Both the position numbers and the translations under genes were made by a program. A DNA stretch of 64,000 nt from Beijerinckiaceae bacterium (GTDB lineage Bacteria > Pseudomonadota > Alphaproteobacteria > Rhizobiales > Beijerinckiaceae): assembly GCA_030684835.1 (NCBI GenBank), contig JAUXWZ010000109.1:1-64000 (forward strand). The letters run 5' to 3'. The notes under the pieces were generated by a model. It was not told where the DNA came from. It worked only from the letters and a program-made list of their open reading frames with translations, and did not search any database. Positions within the stretch are counted from its first letter, which is position 1, and each line of letters opens with the position of its first letter. Shown here piece after piece: positions 25,888 to 35,605 of the stretch.

Positions 25888-26748
25888 GTGCTGACGATTC
25901 TGTTCGACGGCGTCGCCTACGGAATGTTGCTCTTCATCCTTGCCGTGGGACTTTGCGTCACGCTGGGCCTGATGAATTTCGTCAACCTCGCGCACGGCGC
26001 CTTCGCCATGGCGGGCGGCTATCTCACCGTCATTATGATGAACCGGATGGGCATTTCATTCTGGTGGTGTCTGCCGGCGGCCTTCATCTTCTCCGCGCTG
26101 CTCGGCGCGTTTCTCGAGCGCACGCTGTACCGGCGGCTTTATGACAAATCGCATCTCGATCAGGTGCTGTTTTCCATCGGACTCATCTTCATGTCGATGG
26201 CGGCTGTCGATTACTTCATGGGCGCCACGCAGCAGATCGTCAATCTTCCGCCTTATCTCACGGGCCGCATCGAAATCTTTGGCGCGCAGGTCGGCGTCTA
26301 TCGGCTTTTTGTCATTGCCGTGTGCGGCGTTCTCGCCATCGGCCTGCAATTCATCATCGCGCGGACGCGGTTTGGCAGTCAGTTGCGCGCCTCCGTTGAC
26401 GATGGCCGTGTGGCGCGCGGTCTTGGCATTGATGTGACGCGCATCTTCTCGCTCACATTCGCGGTAGGTTCCGGCCTTGCAGGCCTTGGCGGCGCGCTCG
26501 GCGCGTCCATCCTCAGCATGGACCCGTTCTTCCCGCTGAAATACATGATCTACTTTCTCATCGTGATCGCCGTTGGCGGCGCAACCACGATTACAGGCCC
26601 GTTCTTCGCCTCGCTCCTGCTGGGCATCGCGGATGTGGGCGGAAAGTATTTCGTGCCGGTGATTGGCGGCTTCATCATCTACACCATCATGGTTGCGGTG
26701 CTGATCTTCCGCCCTGAAGGCCTGTTCACGCGAGGCAAGCGCAGATGA
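25888..26748 (+). CDS. livH: Branched-chain-type ABC transporter permease LivH
   Basis: 286 aa, about eight hydrophobic segments. Start GTG at 25888, preceded by GGGAGG at 25876. Landmarks: LFDGVAYGMLLFILAVGLCV, TLGLMNFVNLAHGAFAMAGG, and the EAA-like loop VDDGRVARGLGIDVTRIFSLTF near residues 170-190. C-terminal PEGLFTRGKRR matches LivH. It forms the inner-membrane channel with LivM. The stop overlaps the livM start (ATGA). Confidence 0.94.
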   Translation: MLTILFDGVAYGMLLFILAVGLCVTLGLMNFVNLAHGAFAMAGGYLTVIMMNRMGISFWWCLPAAFIFSALLGAFLERTLYRRLYDKSHLDQVLFSIGLIFMSMAAVDYFMGATQQIVNLPPYLTGRIEIFGAQVGVYRLFVIAVCGVLAIGLQFIIARTRFGSQLRASVDDGRVARGLGIDVTRIFSLTFAVGSGLAGLGGALGASILSMDPFFPLKYMIYFLIVIAVGGATTITGPFFASLLLGIADVGGKYFVPVIGGFIIYTIMVAVLIFRPEGLFTRGKRR

Positions 26749-27827
26749 GCGTCGTTGACAAAGACGCAGCCGCTCCAGCGGCCGCTTCCGCGTCGCCTGC
26801 AGCGCCTGCCGCCAAGCAGTCGCCGTCCTGGCGGCTGTTGCTCGACGCGAAGTGGCGCTGGTATGAGTTTGCGTTCTGGCTCTGCGCCGCTGCGTCTTTT
26901 TGGGTGTTCCCAAGAAAGCTGATGCTGCTCAGCGAAATCTTCATCCTCGGCCTGCTCGCGTTGTCGATCGATCTGGTGCTCGGGTTTGCGGGACTGGTCA
27001 CGCTGGGGCAGGGCGCGTTTTTTGGTATTGGCGCATACGCCGCCGGTCTGATGGCGCAGGCCGGAATGGGCGCCGCGCCGCTGTCCGATCCGCTGCTTGG
27101 GCTGCTTGTCGCCGGCCTCGTCGCTGGCCTTGTCGGCTTCGCGACGAGTTTTCTCGTGCTGCGCGGGTCCGATCTCACGCGCCTCATGGTGACGCTGGGC
27201 GTGGCGTTGATCGTCGAAGAGCTGATCGTGAAATTCAAGGACATCACCGGCGGCAGCGACGGTCTGCAAGGCGTCCTCTCGTCGCCGGTGCTGGGCCTCT
27301 GGAGTTTTGATCTTTTTGGCTACACCGCCTTCTGGTATTCGCTCACAGTCACCTTTGTGATCTTCCTGTTCTGCCGCAGGCTCATCCATTCCAATTACGG
27401 ACTGTCGCTTCTCGCCATCAAGGGCAATCCGCTGCGCGCACGCACGATTGGCATGCCGGTCAACGCGCGGCTGGTTTCGATCTACACGATCGCCGCTGCA
27501 ATCGCGGGCGTCTCCGGCGGACTGCTGACGCAGACAACACAGTTTGCGTCGCCGGATATGGCGGCGTTCCATCGCTCGGCCGATGCGCTGTTGATCCTCA
27601 TCTTTGGCGGCGCGGGATACTTGTACGGTGGACTTCTCGGCGCTGTGGCCTTTCGCGTCATGCAGGATTTCCTCGGCAACATCACACCGCAATACTGGCT
27701 GTTCTACGTCGGCCTCGTCCTGGTTCTGCTCGTCCTGTTTGTGCGTGGCGGCATCATCGGGCTGATGATGGCGATGCGCGATAAAATTTCGCCTCGCGAC
27801 GACAAGGACGCGGGAGGGCGCCAATGA
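26745..27827 (+). CDS. livM: Branched-chain-type ABC transporter permease LivM
   Basis: 360 aa. After an Ala/Pro-rich cytosolic start comes a set of membrane helices with LivM signatures: LLALSIDLVLGFAGLVTLGQ followed by GAFFGIGAYAAG, LRGSDLTRLMVTLGVALIVE, and the loop LLAIKGNPLRARTIGMPVNA that contacts the ATPase. The C-terminus VLLVLFVRGGIIGLMM is usual. ATGA overlaps on both sides (livH, livG) point to one transcript. Confidence 0.94.
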   Translation: MSVVDKDAAAPAAASASPAAPAAKQSPSWRLLLDAKWRWYEFAFWLCAAASFWVFPRKLMLLSEIFILGLLALSIDLVLGFAGLVTLGQGAFFGIGAYAAGLMAQAGMGAAPLSDPLLGLLVAGLVAGLVGFATSFLVLRGSDLTRLMVTLGVALIVEELIVKFKDITGGSDGLQGVLSSPVLGLWSFDLFGYTAFWYSLTVTFVIFLFCRRLIHSNYGLSLLAIKGNPLRARTIGMPVNARLVSIYTIAAAIAGVSGGLLTQTTQFASPDMAAFHRSADALLILIFGGAGYLYGGLLGAVAFRVMQDFLGNITPQYWLFYVGLVLVLLVLFVRGGIIGLMMAMRDKISPRDDKDAGGRQ

Positions 27828-28582
27828 GCGTCGTTCTCGAAACGAAAAACCTCGTCAAACGCTTTGGCGGTATTACCGCCACGGACAACGTGACGTTCAG
27901 CCTGCCCAGCGGCGCGCGCCATGCGTTGATAGGCCCCAACGGCGCCGGCAAGACGACGTTCGTGAACCTGCTATCAGGCGTCCTTCCCGCGACCAGTGGC
28001 AAGGTCATTCTGAACGGTGAGGATATCACCGAATGGACCGTGCGCGATCGCTCGCGCGCAGGCCTTGCGCGCACGTTCCAGATCAACCAGCTCTATCCCG
28101 ACTTGACGCCGCTCAAGAGCGTGCTGATTGCAATCAACGAACGCGAGAACGCCGCGACCTCATGGTTCCCACGGCTCGGTTCGCGCAGCGATCTTGTGGA
28201 TGAGGCGGCGGCTTTGCTGACGCGCCTTAACCTTGGCGAGCGCATGCACGAGCGCGTAGGCTCCATGCCTTACGGCTTGCAGCGCCTGCTCGAAATAGCC
28301 ATTGCGCTGGCCTCCAAGCCAAAAGTTCTTTTGCTGGATGAGCCCGCCGCCGGCGTTCCGGAAGGCGAGCGTGAGCAGATCCTCGATGTGGTCGCCGCTT
28401 TGCCTGATCACGTGTCGCTCATTCTCATCGAACACGACATGGACCTCGTCTTCCGATTTGCGAAGACGCTCTCCGTGCTGGTTAATGGCGCCCTCTTTGT
28501 GGAGGGCACGCGCGACGAGATCGCCAACGATCCGCGTGTGCGGCAGGTCTATCTTGGCGAGGAGGTCATCGCTCATGGCTGA
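27824..28582 (+). CDS. livG: ABC transporter ATP-binding protein LivG
   Basis: 252 aa. Walker A GPNGAGKTTFVNLLSG, the LivG-specific ARTFQINQLYPDLTPL, a signature region GSMPYGLQRLLEIAIALASK, Walker B VLLLDEPAAGVP and the switch histidine LILIEHDMD. The signature LSGGQ is degenerate here (MPYGLQR), as is normal in LivG. Provides ATP hydrolysis for import with LivF. It overlaps livM by four bases and livF by eight. Confidence 0.95.
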   Translation: MSVVLETKNLVKRFGGITATDNVTFSLPSGARHALIGPNGAGKTTFVNLLSGVLPATSGKVILNGEDITEWTVRDRSRAGLARTFQINQLYPDLTPLKSVLIAINERENAATSWFPRLGSRSDLVDEAAALLTRLNLGERMHERVGSMPYGLQRLLEIAIALASKPKVLLLDEPAAGVPEGEREQILDVVAALPDHVSLILIEHDMDLVFRFAKTLSVLVNGALFVEGTRDEIANDPRVRQVYLGEEVIAHG

Positions 28583-29291
28583 CATCCTGAATGTAAAGAA
28601 TATCTCAGCAGGCTATGGTGAAGCCCACGTGCTTCACGGCGTATCATTCGAGATGCAGCCCGGCACCGCGCTGGCGCTGCTTGGCCGCAACGGCGTCGGC
28701 AAGACAACATTGATCAACACGATTGTCGGCCTCACGCGCTGGCGCGGCGGCTCCATCCATTTCGACGGCGCGGACGTGACGAAGCTGCGTGCTGATGAGC
28801 GCGCGCGCCGTGGCATCGGCTGGGTGCCGCAAGAGCGCAACATCTTCAAGTCGCTGACCGTGGATGAAAACCTCACCGCCGTCATGCGGCCCGGCGCATG
28901 GACGCTGGATCGCCTATTCGGCATGTTCCCGCGTCTGGCCGAGCGCCGCTCCAACATGGGCAACCAGTTGTCGGGCGGCGAACAGCAGATGCTCGCCATC
29001 GCCCGGGCGCTGGCGACCAATCCAAAACTTCTGCTGCTCGACGAGCCTCTCGAAGGTCTGGCGCCCATTATCGTTGATGAATTGCTCGCCGCGCTACGCC
29101 GCATCGTGCGCGAGGAAAAAATGACCGCGATCATCGTCGAACAAAGTGCGCGGAAGGTCTTGCCGCTCACCGACAACGCGATAATTCTTGAGCGCGGTCA
29201 AATTGCATGGTCCGGCGTAAGCGCCGATCTTGCGCAGGACCATGAAACAATTTCAAAGCTCCTAGGCGTTGCGGAAAAAACCGTCGCCTGA
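28575..29291 (+). CDS. livF: ABC transporter ATP-binding protein LivF
   Basis: 238 aa from ATG at 28575, inside the end of livG. Upstream in-frame codons are open but lie within livG. Walker A LLGRNGVGKTTLINTIVG, the LivF-type RRGIGWVPQERNIFKSLTV, ABC signature NQLSGGEQQMLAIARALA, Walker B LLLLDEPLEGLAP and switch VEQSARKV (the usual His is part of the VEQ variant in LivF). It completes the importer. The methyltransferase gene follows after 31 bases. Confidence 0.95.
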   Translation: MADILNVKNISAGYGEAHVLHGVSFEMQPGTALALLGRNGVGKTTLINTIVGLTRWRGGSIHFDGADVTKLRADERARRGIGWVPQERNIFKSLTVDENLTAVMRPGAWTLDRLFGMFPRLAERRSNMGNQLSGGEQQMLAIARALATNPKLLLLDEPLEGLAPIIVDELLAALRRIVREEKMTAIIVEQSARKVLPLTDNAIILERGQIAWSGVSADLAQDHETISKLLGVAEKTVA

Positions 29292-29322
29292 ATCATCCAA
29301 ACGTCCATCGCCGGAGGCGAAC

Positions 29323-30429
29323 ATGATGCGTGATCTTCCCCCATTCCGCGCTGACCACGTCGGCTCGATCCTGCGCACCGCCCCGCTCAAGGAAGCGCGC
29401 GCGAAAAAGGCGCATGGCGACATCGACGCCGCAGCATTGAAGACGGTCGAGGACGCTGAAATCCGCAAGATCATTGCAAAGCAGGAAGAAGTCGGCCTGC
29501 AGGGCGTCACCGATGGCGAGTTCCGCCGCGCGTGGTGGCACTACGATTTTCTGTCGCAGCTCGATGGCGTGAAAATCGTTGAGGTGGATGGCGGAATCAA
29601 GTTCGCCGGCGTCACCACGAAGGCCGAGGCGCCTTTCGTTTACGGCAAGCTTGGGTCGAAGAGCCATCCGCAGATCGAGCACTTCAAGTTCCTCAAGGAG
29701 AACACGAAGCGCACGCCCAAGATGACGATACCCTCCCCGTCCATGCTGCATTATCGCGGCGGCACGTCGATGATCGACCGCGCCGTGTATCCGAAAATGG
29801 ATGATTTCTGGACCGATCTCGGCCGCGCCTATGCGCAGGCGATCAAGGGCTTTTACGACGCCGGCTGTCGCTATTTGCAGATCGACGATTGTTCGATGGC
29901 GTATTTCTGCGACGAAGCTCAGCGCAAAATGCTGCGTGACCGCGGCGACAACCCGGACGAGCTGGAGCAAGCCTACGCCTACGCGCTCAACACCGCGCTC
30001 GAAGGCCGCCCGGCGGATATGCGCATCACGATGCACGTCTGCCGCGGCAACTTCCGCTCGACGTTTGTTGCGTCCGGCGGCTACGAGCACATCGCCGACC
30101 TGATGTTCAACAGGATCGGCCTCGATGGTTATTTCCTCGAGTGGGACAACGACCGCTCGGGCGATCTGGCGCCGCTGCGTCATTTGCCCAAGAACAAGCA
30201 GGTCGTGCTGGGCCTCGTCACCTCAAAGACCGGCGAACTCGAGACCAAGGACTCGATCAAGCGCCGCATCGAGGAGGCGACAAAATACGCCGATCTCGAT
30301 CAGCTCTGTCTCTCCCCGCAGTGCGGTTTCGCCTCGACGGAAGAGGGCAACACGCTCACCGAGGACCAGCAATGGGCCAAGCTGCGCCTCTGCGTTGAGG
30401 TCGCACAAGAGGTGTGGGGGAAGGCCTGA
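29323..30429 (+). CDS. MetE C-terminal-like zinc methyltransferase (YxjG/YxjH type)
   Basis: 368 aa from ATG at 29323, ten bases after CCGGAGG. A frame extension upstream into livF is unlikely. It corresponds to the C-terminal barrel of cobalamin-independent methionine synthase. Zinc ligands are visible: H238 and C240 in MHVCRGNF, E273 in FLEWDND, and C334 in SPQCGF. Start FRADHVGSILRT and GVTDGEFRRAWWHYDF are typical of the short YxjG-like group, which moves a methyl group onto a thiol but whose donor varies. Here it closes a Liv importer operon, so the donor may be the imported compound. Confidence 0.9.
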   Translation: MMRDLPPFRADHVGSILRTAPLKEARAKKAHGDIDAAALKTVEDAEIRKIIAKQEEVGLQGVTDGEFRRAWWHYDFLSQLDGVKIVEVDGGIKFAGVTTKAEAPFVYGKLGSKSHPQIEHFKFLKENTKRTPKMTIPSPSMLHYRGGTSMIDRAVYPKMDDFWTDLGRAYAQAIKGFYDAGCRYLQIDDCSMAYFCDEAQRKMLRDRGDNPDELEQAYAYALNTALEGRPADMRITMHVCRGNFRSTFVASGGYEHIADLMFNRIGLDGYFLEWDNDRSGDLAPLRHLPKNKQVVLGLVTSKTGELETKDSIKRRIEEATKYADLDQLCLSPQCGFASTEEGNTLTEDQQWAKLRLCVEVAQEVWGKA

Positions 30430-30458
30430 ACGGAATCCCTCTGGCCAACGCACTTCTA

Positions 30459-30480
30459 TCCCGCGCTTGATCGCGCGGGA
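30459..30480. terminator. Hairpin after the Liv/methyltransferase operon
   Basis: TCCCGCGC (30459-30466) pairs with GCGCGGGA (30473-30480) around TTGATC, 30 bases behind the stop codon. No T-run follows, so termination is probable only from position. Confidence 0.4.
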
Positions 30481-30557
30481 CGCCCCGTGCAAAAGTTAGT
30501 GATACAAGTGAACGGCCAAGGTGGCCGCAGCTCCTTGTACCACCGCATAGGGCCGGG

Positions 30558-30821
30558 ATGTCCGAACACGAGAGCCCGCAAGACCCTTTGATGCGAACGC
30601 GCCCGTCGCCGCGGGCCGTTCGTGACGACGTGGACTACGGCCATCGTCATTTCATCAACTTGCTGAGCGCCGTCTTCCTGCTGCTGCTTGCCGTCGCGAT
30701 GACATGGGCTGTCAAGGCGCTCGATGAGCAGGAGTCGATGCGCAAGTGTTTCGCGTCTGGACGCAAGGATTGCGTGACTATCATCGGCCCGCCCAAGGAC
30801 ATGCGTCAGGCCGTGCGCTAA
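30558..30821 (+). CDS. Small single-pass membrane protein, 87 aa
   Basis: ATG start. A hydrophilic N-terminus (RPSPRAVRDDVDYGHRHF), one hydrophobic helix (INLLSAVFLLLLAVAMTWAV) at about residues 33-52, then a short tail with two cysteines (KCFASGRKDCVTI). No family recognised. Its stop overlaps the convergent peptidase gene by four bases. Confidence 0.7.
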   Translation: MSEHESPQDPLMRTRPSPRAVRDDVDYGHRHFINLLSAVFLLLLAVAMTWAVKALDEQESMRKCFASGRKDCVTIIGPPKDMRQAVR

Positions 30822-31459
30822 TTTGCTTTGAGCCTGCGCGCCGCCTTAGCCATTTCGAGGATCGCGGCGAACGCTCCTTCCGCCATCTGGTCAATCGTCA
30901 TCCTGCGCGCCCATCCTTTGCACGGCGCGCTAAGGCGTCTGGGCCGTGGGGCGTGCAGGAAGGCCACAACTGGCGCTTGTCCGCCAAGCGATGCGTAAAG
31001 CGTCTGATTGCAAAGATAATCGCCTGCGTCGATAGACGTCGCGCAGGCCGCGCCCGTTTTCAAAATCGCCGCCACGCAGCGTGCGACCGGCGCGCGTGAC
31101 GCGTGCGCAAACGGGCCCTGTGGTTCAATCAGCATGCTGCCCGAAAGTTGTCGCCTCGCATCGGGATGCAAAACACTGAGCCGGTTGCGCGCGCGCGTCT
31201 CGAAGCTCAGTCGTTTACGCCGTGCGGCGAGGCCCAGATGCAGCACCACATGCGGTTGCACGGCCGCGATCAGATCGGCGGCCCGCGCCTCCGCACCATT
31301 GTAAATAACCGGCAGAGTGGCTGTGTGGATCTCGACGCCCAGCCAGCCAAGCCTGCGTCCGTGTCGTCGCTCCACGCGGCGCGCAATGGCGATCGTCGGG
31401 TTCACCGGCGCGCCGGGAAACGAACCAAAAGCCGTGAGGAGCACGCGCAGGGCTGGCAT
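30818..31459 (-). CDS. pcp: Pyroglutamyl peptidase I (peptidase C15)
   Basis: 213 aa. Removes N-terminal pyroglutamate from peptides. The catalytic triad is in place: E87 in LSFETRARN, C150 in DAGDYLCNQTLY, H169 in VVAFLHAPR. The N-terminus VLLTAFGSFPGAPVNPT is the family signature. ATG at 31459, with AAAGGCG upstream. Cytosolic. It stands alone, convergent with the small membrane protein gene and divergent from the lipoprotein hydrolase gene. Confidence 0.93.
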   Translation of the reverse strand: MPALRVLLTAFGSFPGAPVNPTIAIARRVERRHGRRLGWLGVEIHTATLPVIYNGAEARAADLIAAVQPHVVLHLGLAARRKRLSFETRARNRLSVLHPDARRQLSGSMLIEPQGPFAHASRAPVARCVAAILKTGAACATSIDAGDYLCNQTLYASLGGQAPVVAFLHAPRPRRLSAPCKGWARRMTIDQMAEGAFAAILEMAKAARRLKAN

Positions 31460-31638
31460 GTCGCCTTTCTAGCGCGGCTGACGCTGCTTGTCCCATTCTC
31501 GACACGTTCCCAGTCCATTGGGGGGCCGTGCGCTTCAATGCCGCCCGTTCCATTAACCTCTTGTCAATGCTTGCAGCGCTTTCAATGGCGCTTCGCCCGC
31601 ACCTCGTCGACAGGCTTTGTAGAGTTAATCCAGCACCC

Positions 31639-32814
31639 ATGACACTTGGCGCCCCCCCATCCATCGCGAGCCGCCGCGCTTTTGCCGCTGTCGTTGCGCT
31701 GTTGCTTGCGCCTGGTTTGTCGGGCTGCGCGTCCATGGGCCTGTCAGCCATGTCGGCGACCGCGCCCGCTGGTTTTTCCGCGCGCAAGGAGCCTTTGATT
31801 ATTCCGCTCTTCGTCGCCTCGACCCGGCGCGACGATCGCGCCCGTACGCCGGGCTACGATACGCCCAAGTCCAACGCGCATTTCACATTCGAGACGATCT
31901 CCGTACCGCCGGGCCACAAAGCCGGCCAGATCGAACTGCCCTCATGGGGCAAGGCGAACGCGCGCGAACATTTCGTCGTCACGCAGACGTCCCCTGTGGA
32001 GGTCGACAATTTCACCTCGCAGATTGCAACCCATCTTTCAGGTCGCGTCGGCTCGAATCGGGACGTCCTCGTATTCGTCCATGGCTTCAACACGACGCTT
32101 GATGAAGCGCGGTTCCGTCTCGCGCAGCTCACAGCCGACGGGCGCTTCGGCGGCGTGCCAGTGCTCTTCACGTGGCCATCCACAAGCTCAGTTTTGAGTT
32201 ACGTTTCTGCCCGCGAGAACGCCACCATCTCGCGCGACGCGTTGTCGAAACTTCTCACGGACATTTCGCGCACGCCGGGCGTGGGGCGCATCCATCTGCT
32301 CGCTCATTCCATGGGTGGCTGGTTGACGATGGAGGCCTTGCGCGAAACGTCGATTGGCGGCCAGCGTCACCTTGATGGCAAGCTTGGCAACGTCATGCTC
32401 GCCGCGCCCGATATCGATCTGTCGGTGTTCCGCCAGCAGATGCAGCGCATTGGTTCGGGCGCAAACATCGCGGTGTTTTCGTCAACGGGCGACCGTGCGT
32501 TGTCACTGTCGAGCACGATCACGGGCGACAGGACGCGACTGGGCGCCATTGACCCCGCAAATGCGCGCGACCGCGCGGAACTCGCCAAACTTGGCGTAAA
32601 AGTTTACGACCTGTCCGCGATCTCGGACGGATGGATCAATCATGGCGCCTACGCCAGCGCGCCCGCTGTCGTGCGCCAGATCGGCGCGCAACTGACGCGG
32701 CCTCGCCAGGATGATTCGCAGACCACGTCCGTAATCGACGCCGGGGTCGAAAAATCGCGCCCGCAAACGACTGTGATCGAAGCAAAGCCGCTGGATGCGC
32801 TTGCGGCGCAATAG
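31639..32814 (+). CDS. Alpha/beta hydrolase lipoprotein (DUF900 family)
   Basis: 391 aa from ATG at 31639; the frame is open from 31528 but the lipoprotein signal begins here (AAVVALLLAPGLSGCASMG, lipobox LSGC). The DUF900 hydrolase body has IPLFVASTRRDD, DVLVFVHGFNTTLDEARFR (oxyanion region), RIHLLAHSMGGWLTMEAL with the nucleophile serine, and MLAAPDIDLSVFRQQ. Expected to be anchored in the envelope. Substrate unknown. The C-terminal 50 residues are low-complexity. It ends 20 bases from the convergent mutB. Confidence 0.88.
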   Translation: MTLGAPPSIASRRAFAAVVALLLAPGLSGCASMGLSAMSATAPAGFSARKEPLIIPLFVASTRRDDRARTPGYDTPKSNAHFTFETISVPPGHKAGQIELPSWGKANAREHFVVTQTSPVEVDNFTSQIATHLSGRVGSNRDVLVFVHGFNTTLDEARFRLAQLTADGRFGGVPVLFTWPSTSSVLSYVSARENATISRDALSKLLTDISRTPGVGRIHLLAHSMGGWLTMEALRETSIGGQRHLDGKLGNVMLAAPDIDLSVFRQQMQRIGSGANIAVFSSTGDRALSLSSTITGDRTRLGAIDPANARDRAELAKLGVKVYDLSAISDGWINHGAYASAPAVVRQIGAQLTRPRQDDSQTTSVIDAGVEKSRPQTTVIEAKPLDALAAQ

Positions 32815-32834
32815 TGCGCCGTTATTGACGGGAG

Positions 32835-34994
<2,160 letters not shown>

Positions 34995-35085
34995 CGGCTC
35001 ATCCTAAGGGATTGCGCCGACTATAATCCTGCCCGCCCGCCACAGCCATAAGCCGTTCGGCGAGCGTCTTGTCGGCAGATCGATT

Positions 35086-35457
35086 TTACGCCCTTGAGGC
35101 GACCCAGCGCCCGGTGCAGGAGCGATTGGGCAAAACCCACGCGCCGCCGCCGCCTGCTTCACTGAGGACACCCGTCGTTTGAATCACGTCCTCGCCCTTC
35201 GCGATTTCCAGAGTAACGCGGCCATTGGGGGCGATTCGGCCGTTTGCGGTCGCGTTCGGCGAGCCGATATCGGTGACGCGTCCACCGCGCACGCCAATCT
35301 GCCATTCGTGGGCGCCACACCAACCTTGATCGGTGACCAGCTGAATATTCCAGGCGCCATCATGCTTGGGCGAGGCGGCAGCGGGAGAAAATGACGCCGC
35401 AGCGAGGGGCGCGGTAGCCATGAATGCAGCGAAAAGCGCAGTGTGGCGGAACTTCAT
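35086..35457 (-). CDS. Small exported protein between mutA and mutB
   Basis: 123 aa from ATG at 35457, preceded by AAGGAAA. A signal peptide (FAAFMATAPLAAASFSPAAA) is followed by HDGAWNIQLVTDQGWCGAHEWQIGVRGGRV in pieces, then a repeat of beta-rich text (GRIAPNGRVTLEIAKGEDVI) and a C-terminal LPNRSCTGRWVASRA. Two cysteines could form a disulfide. It resembles short periplasmic heme/ligand-type or avidin-like small domains only vaguely; no family is assigned. It lies 148 bases after mutA and 91 before mutB on the same strand. Confidence 0.75.
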   Translation of the reverse strand: MKFRHTALFAAFMATAPLAAASFSPAAASPKHDGAWNIQLVTDQGWCGAHEWQIGVRGGRVTDIGSPNATANGRIAPNGRVTLEIAKGEDVIQTTGVLSEAGGGGAWVLPNRSCTGRWVASRA

Positions 35458-35605
35458 AATCAGTTTCCTTGAGCTGGAGTGCGCGGCGAGAACTTGTCTC
35501 AGCACTTGCGCGGTCCACCCTAATATGGGGACGTAACGCGCCCATTTGAAGGAAGCGCAGCCCGGAATACCTGCCAGAAACGAGTTTGGCTCGGCCGGGA
35601 GCGAT

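Noticed and set aside
26679-27824. A 381-codon minus-strand open frame across livM
   Set aside because: Antisense shadow of a clear membrane permease; highly charged with no domain.
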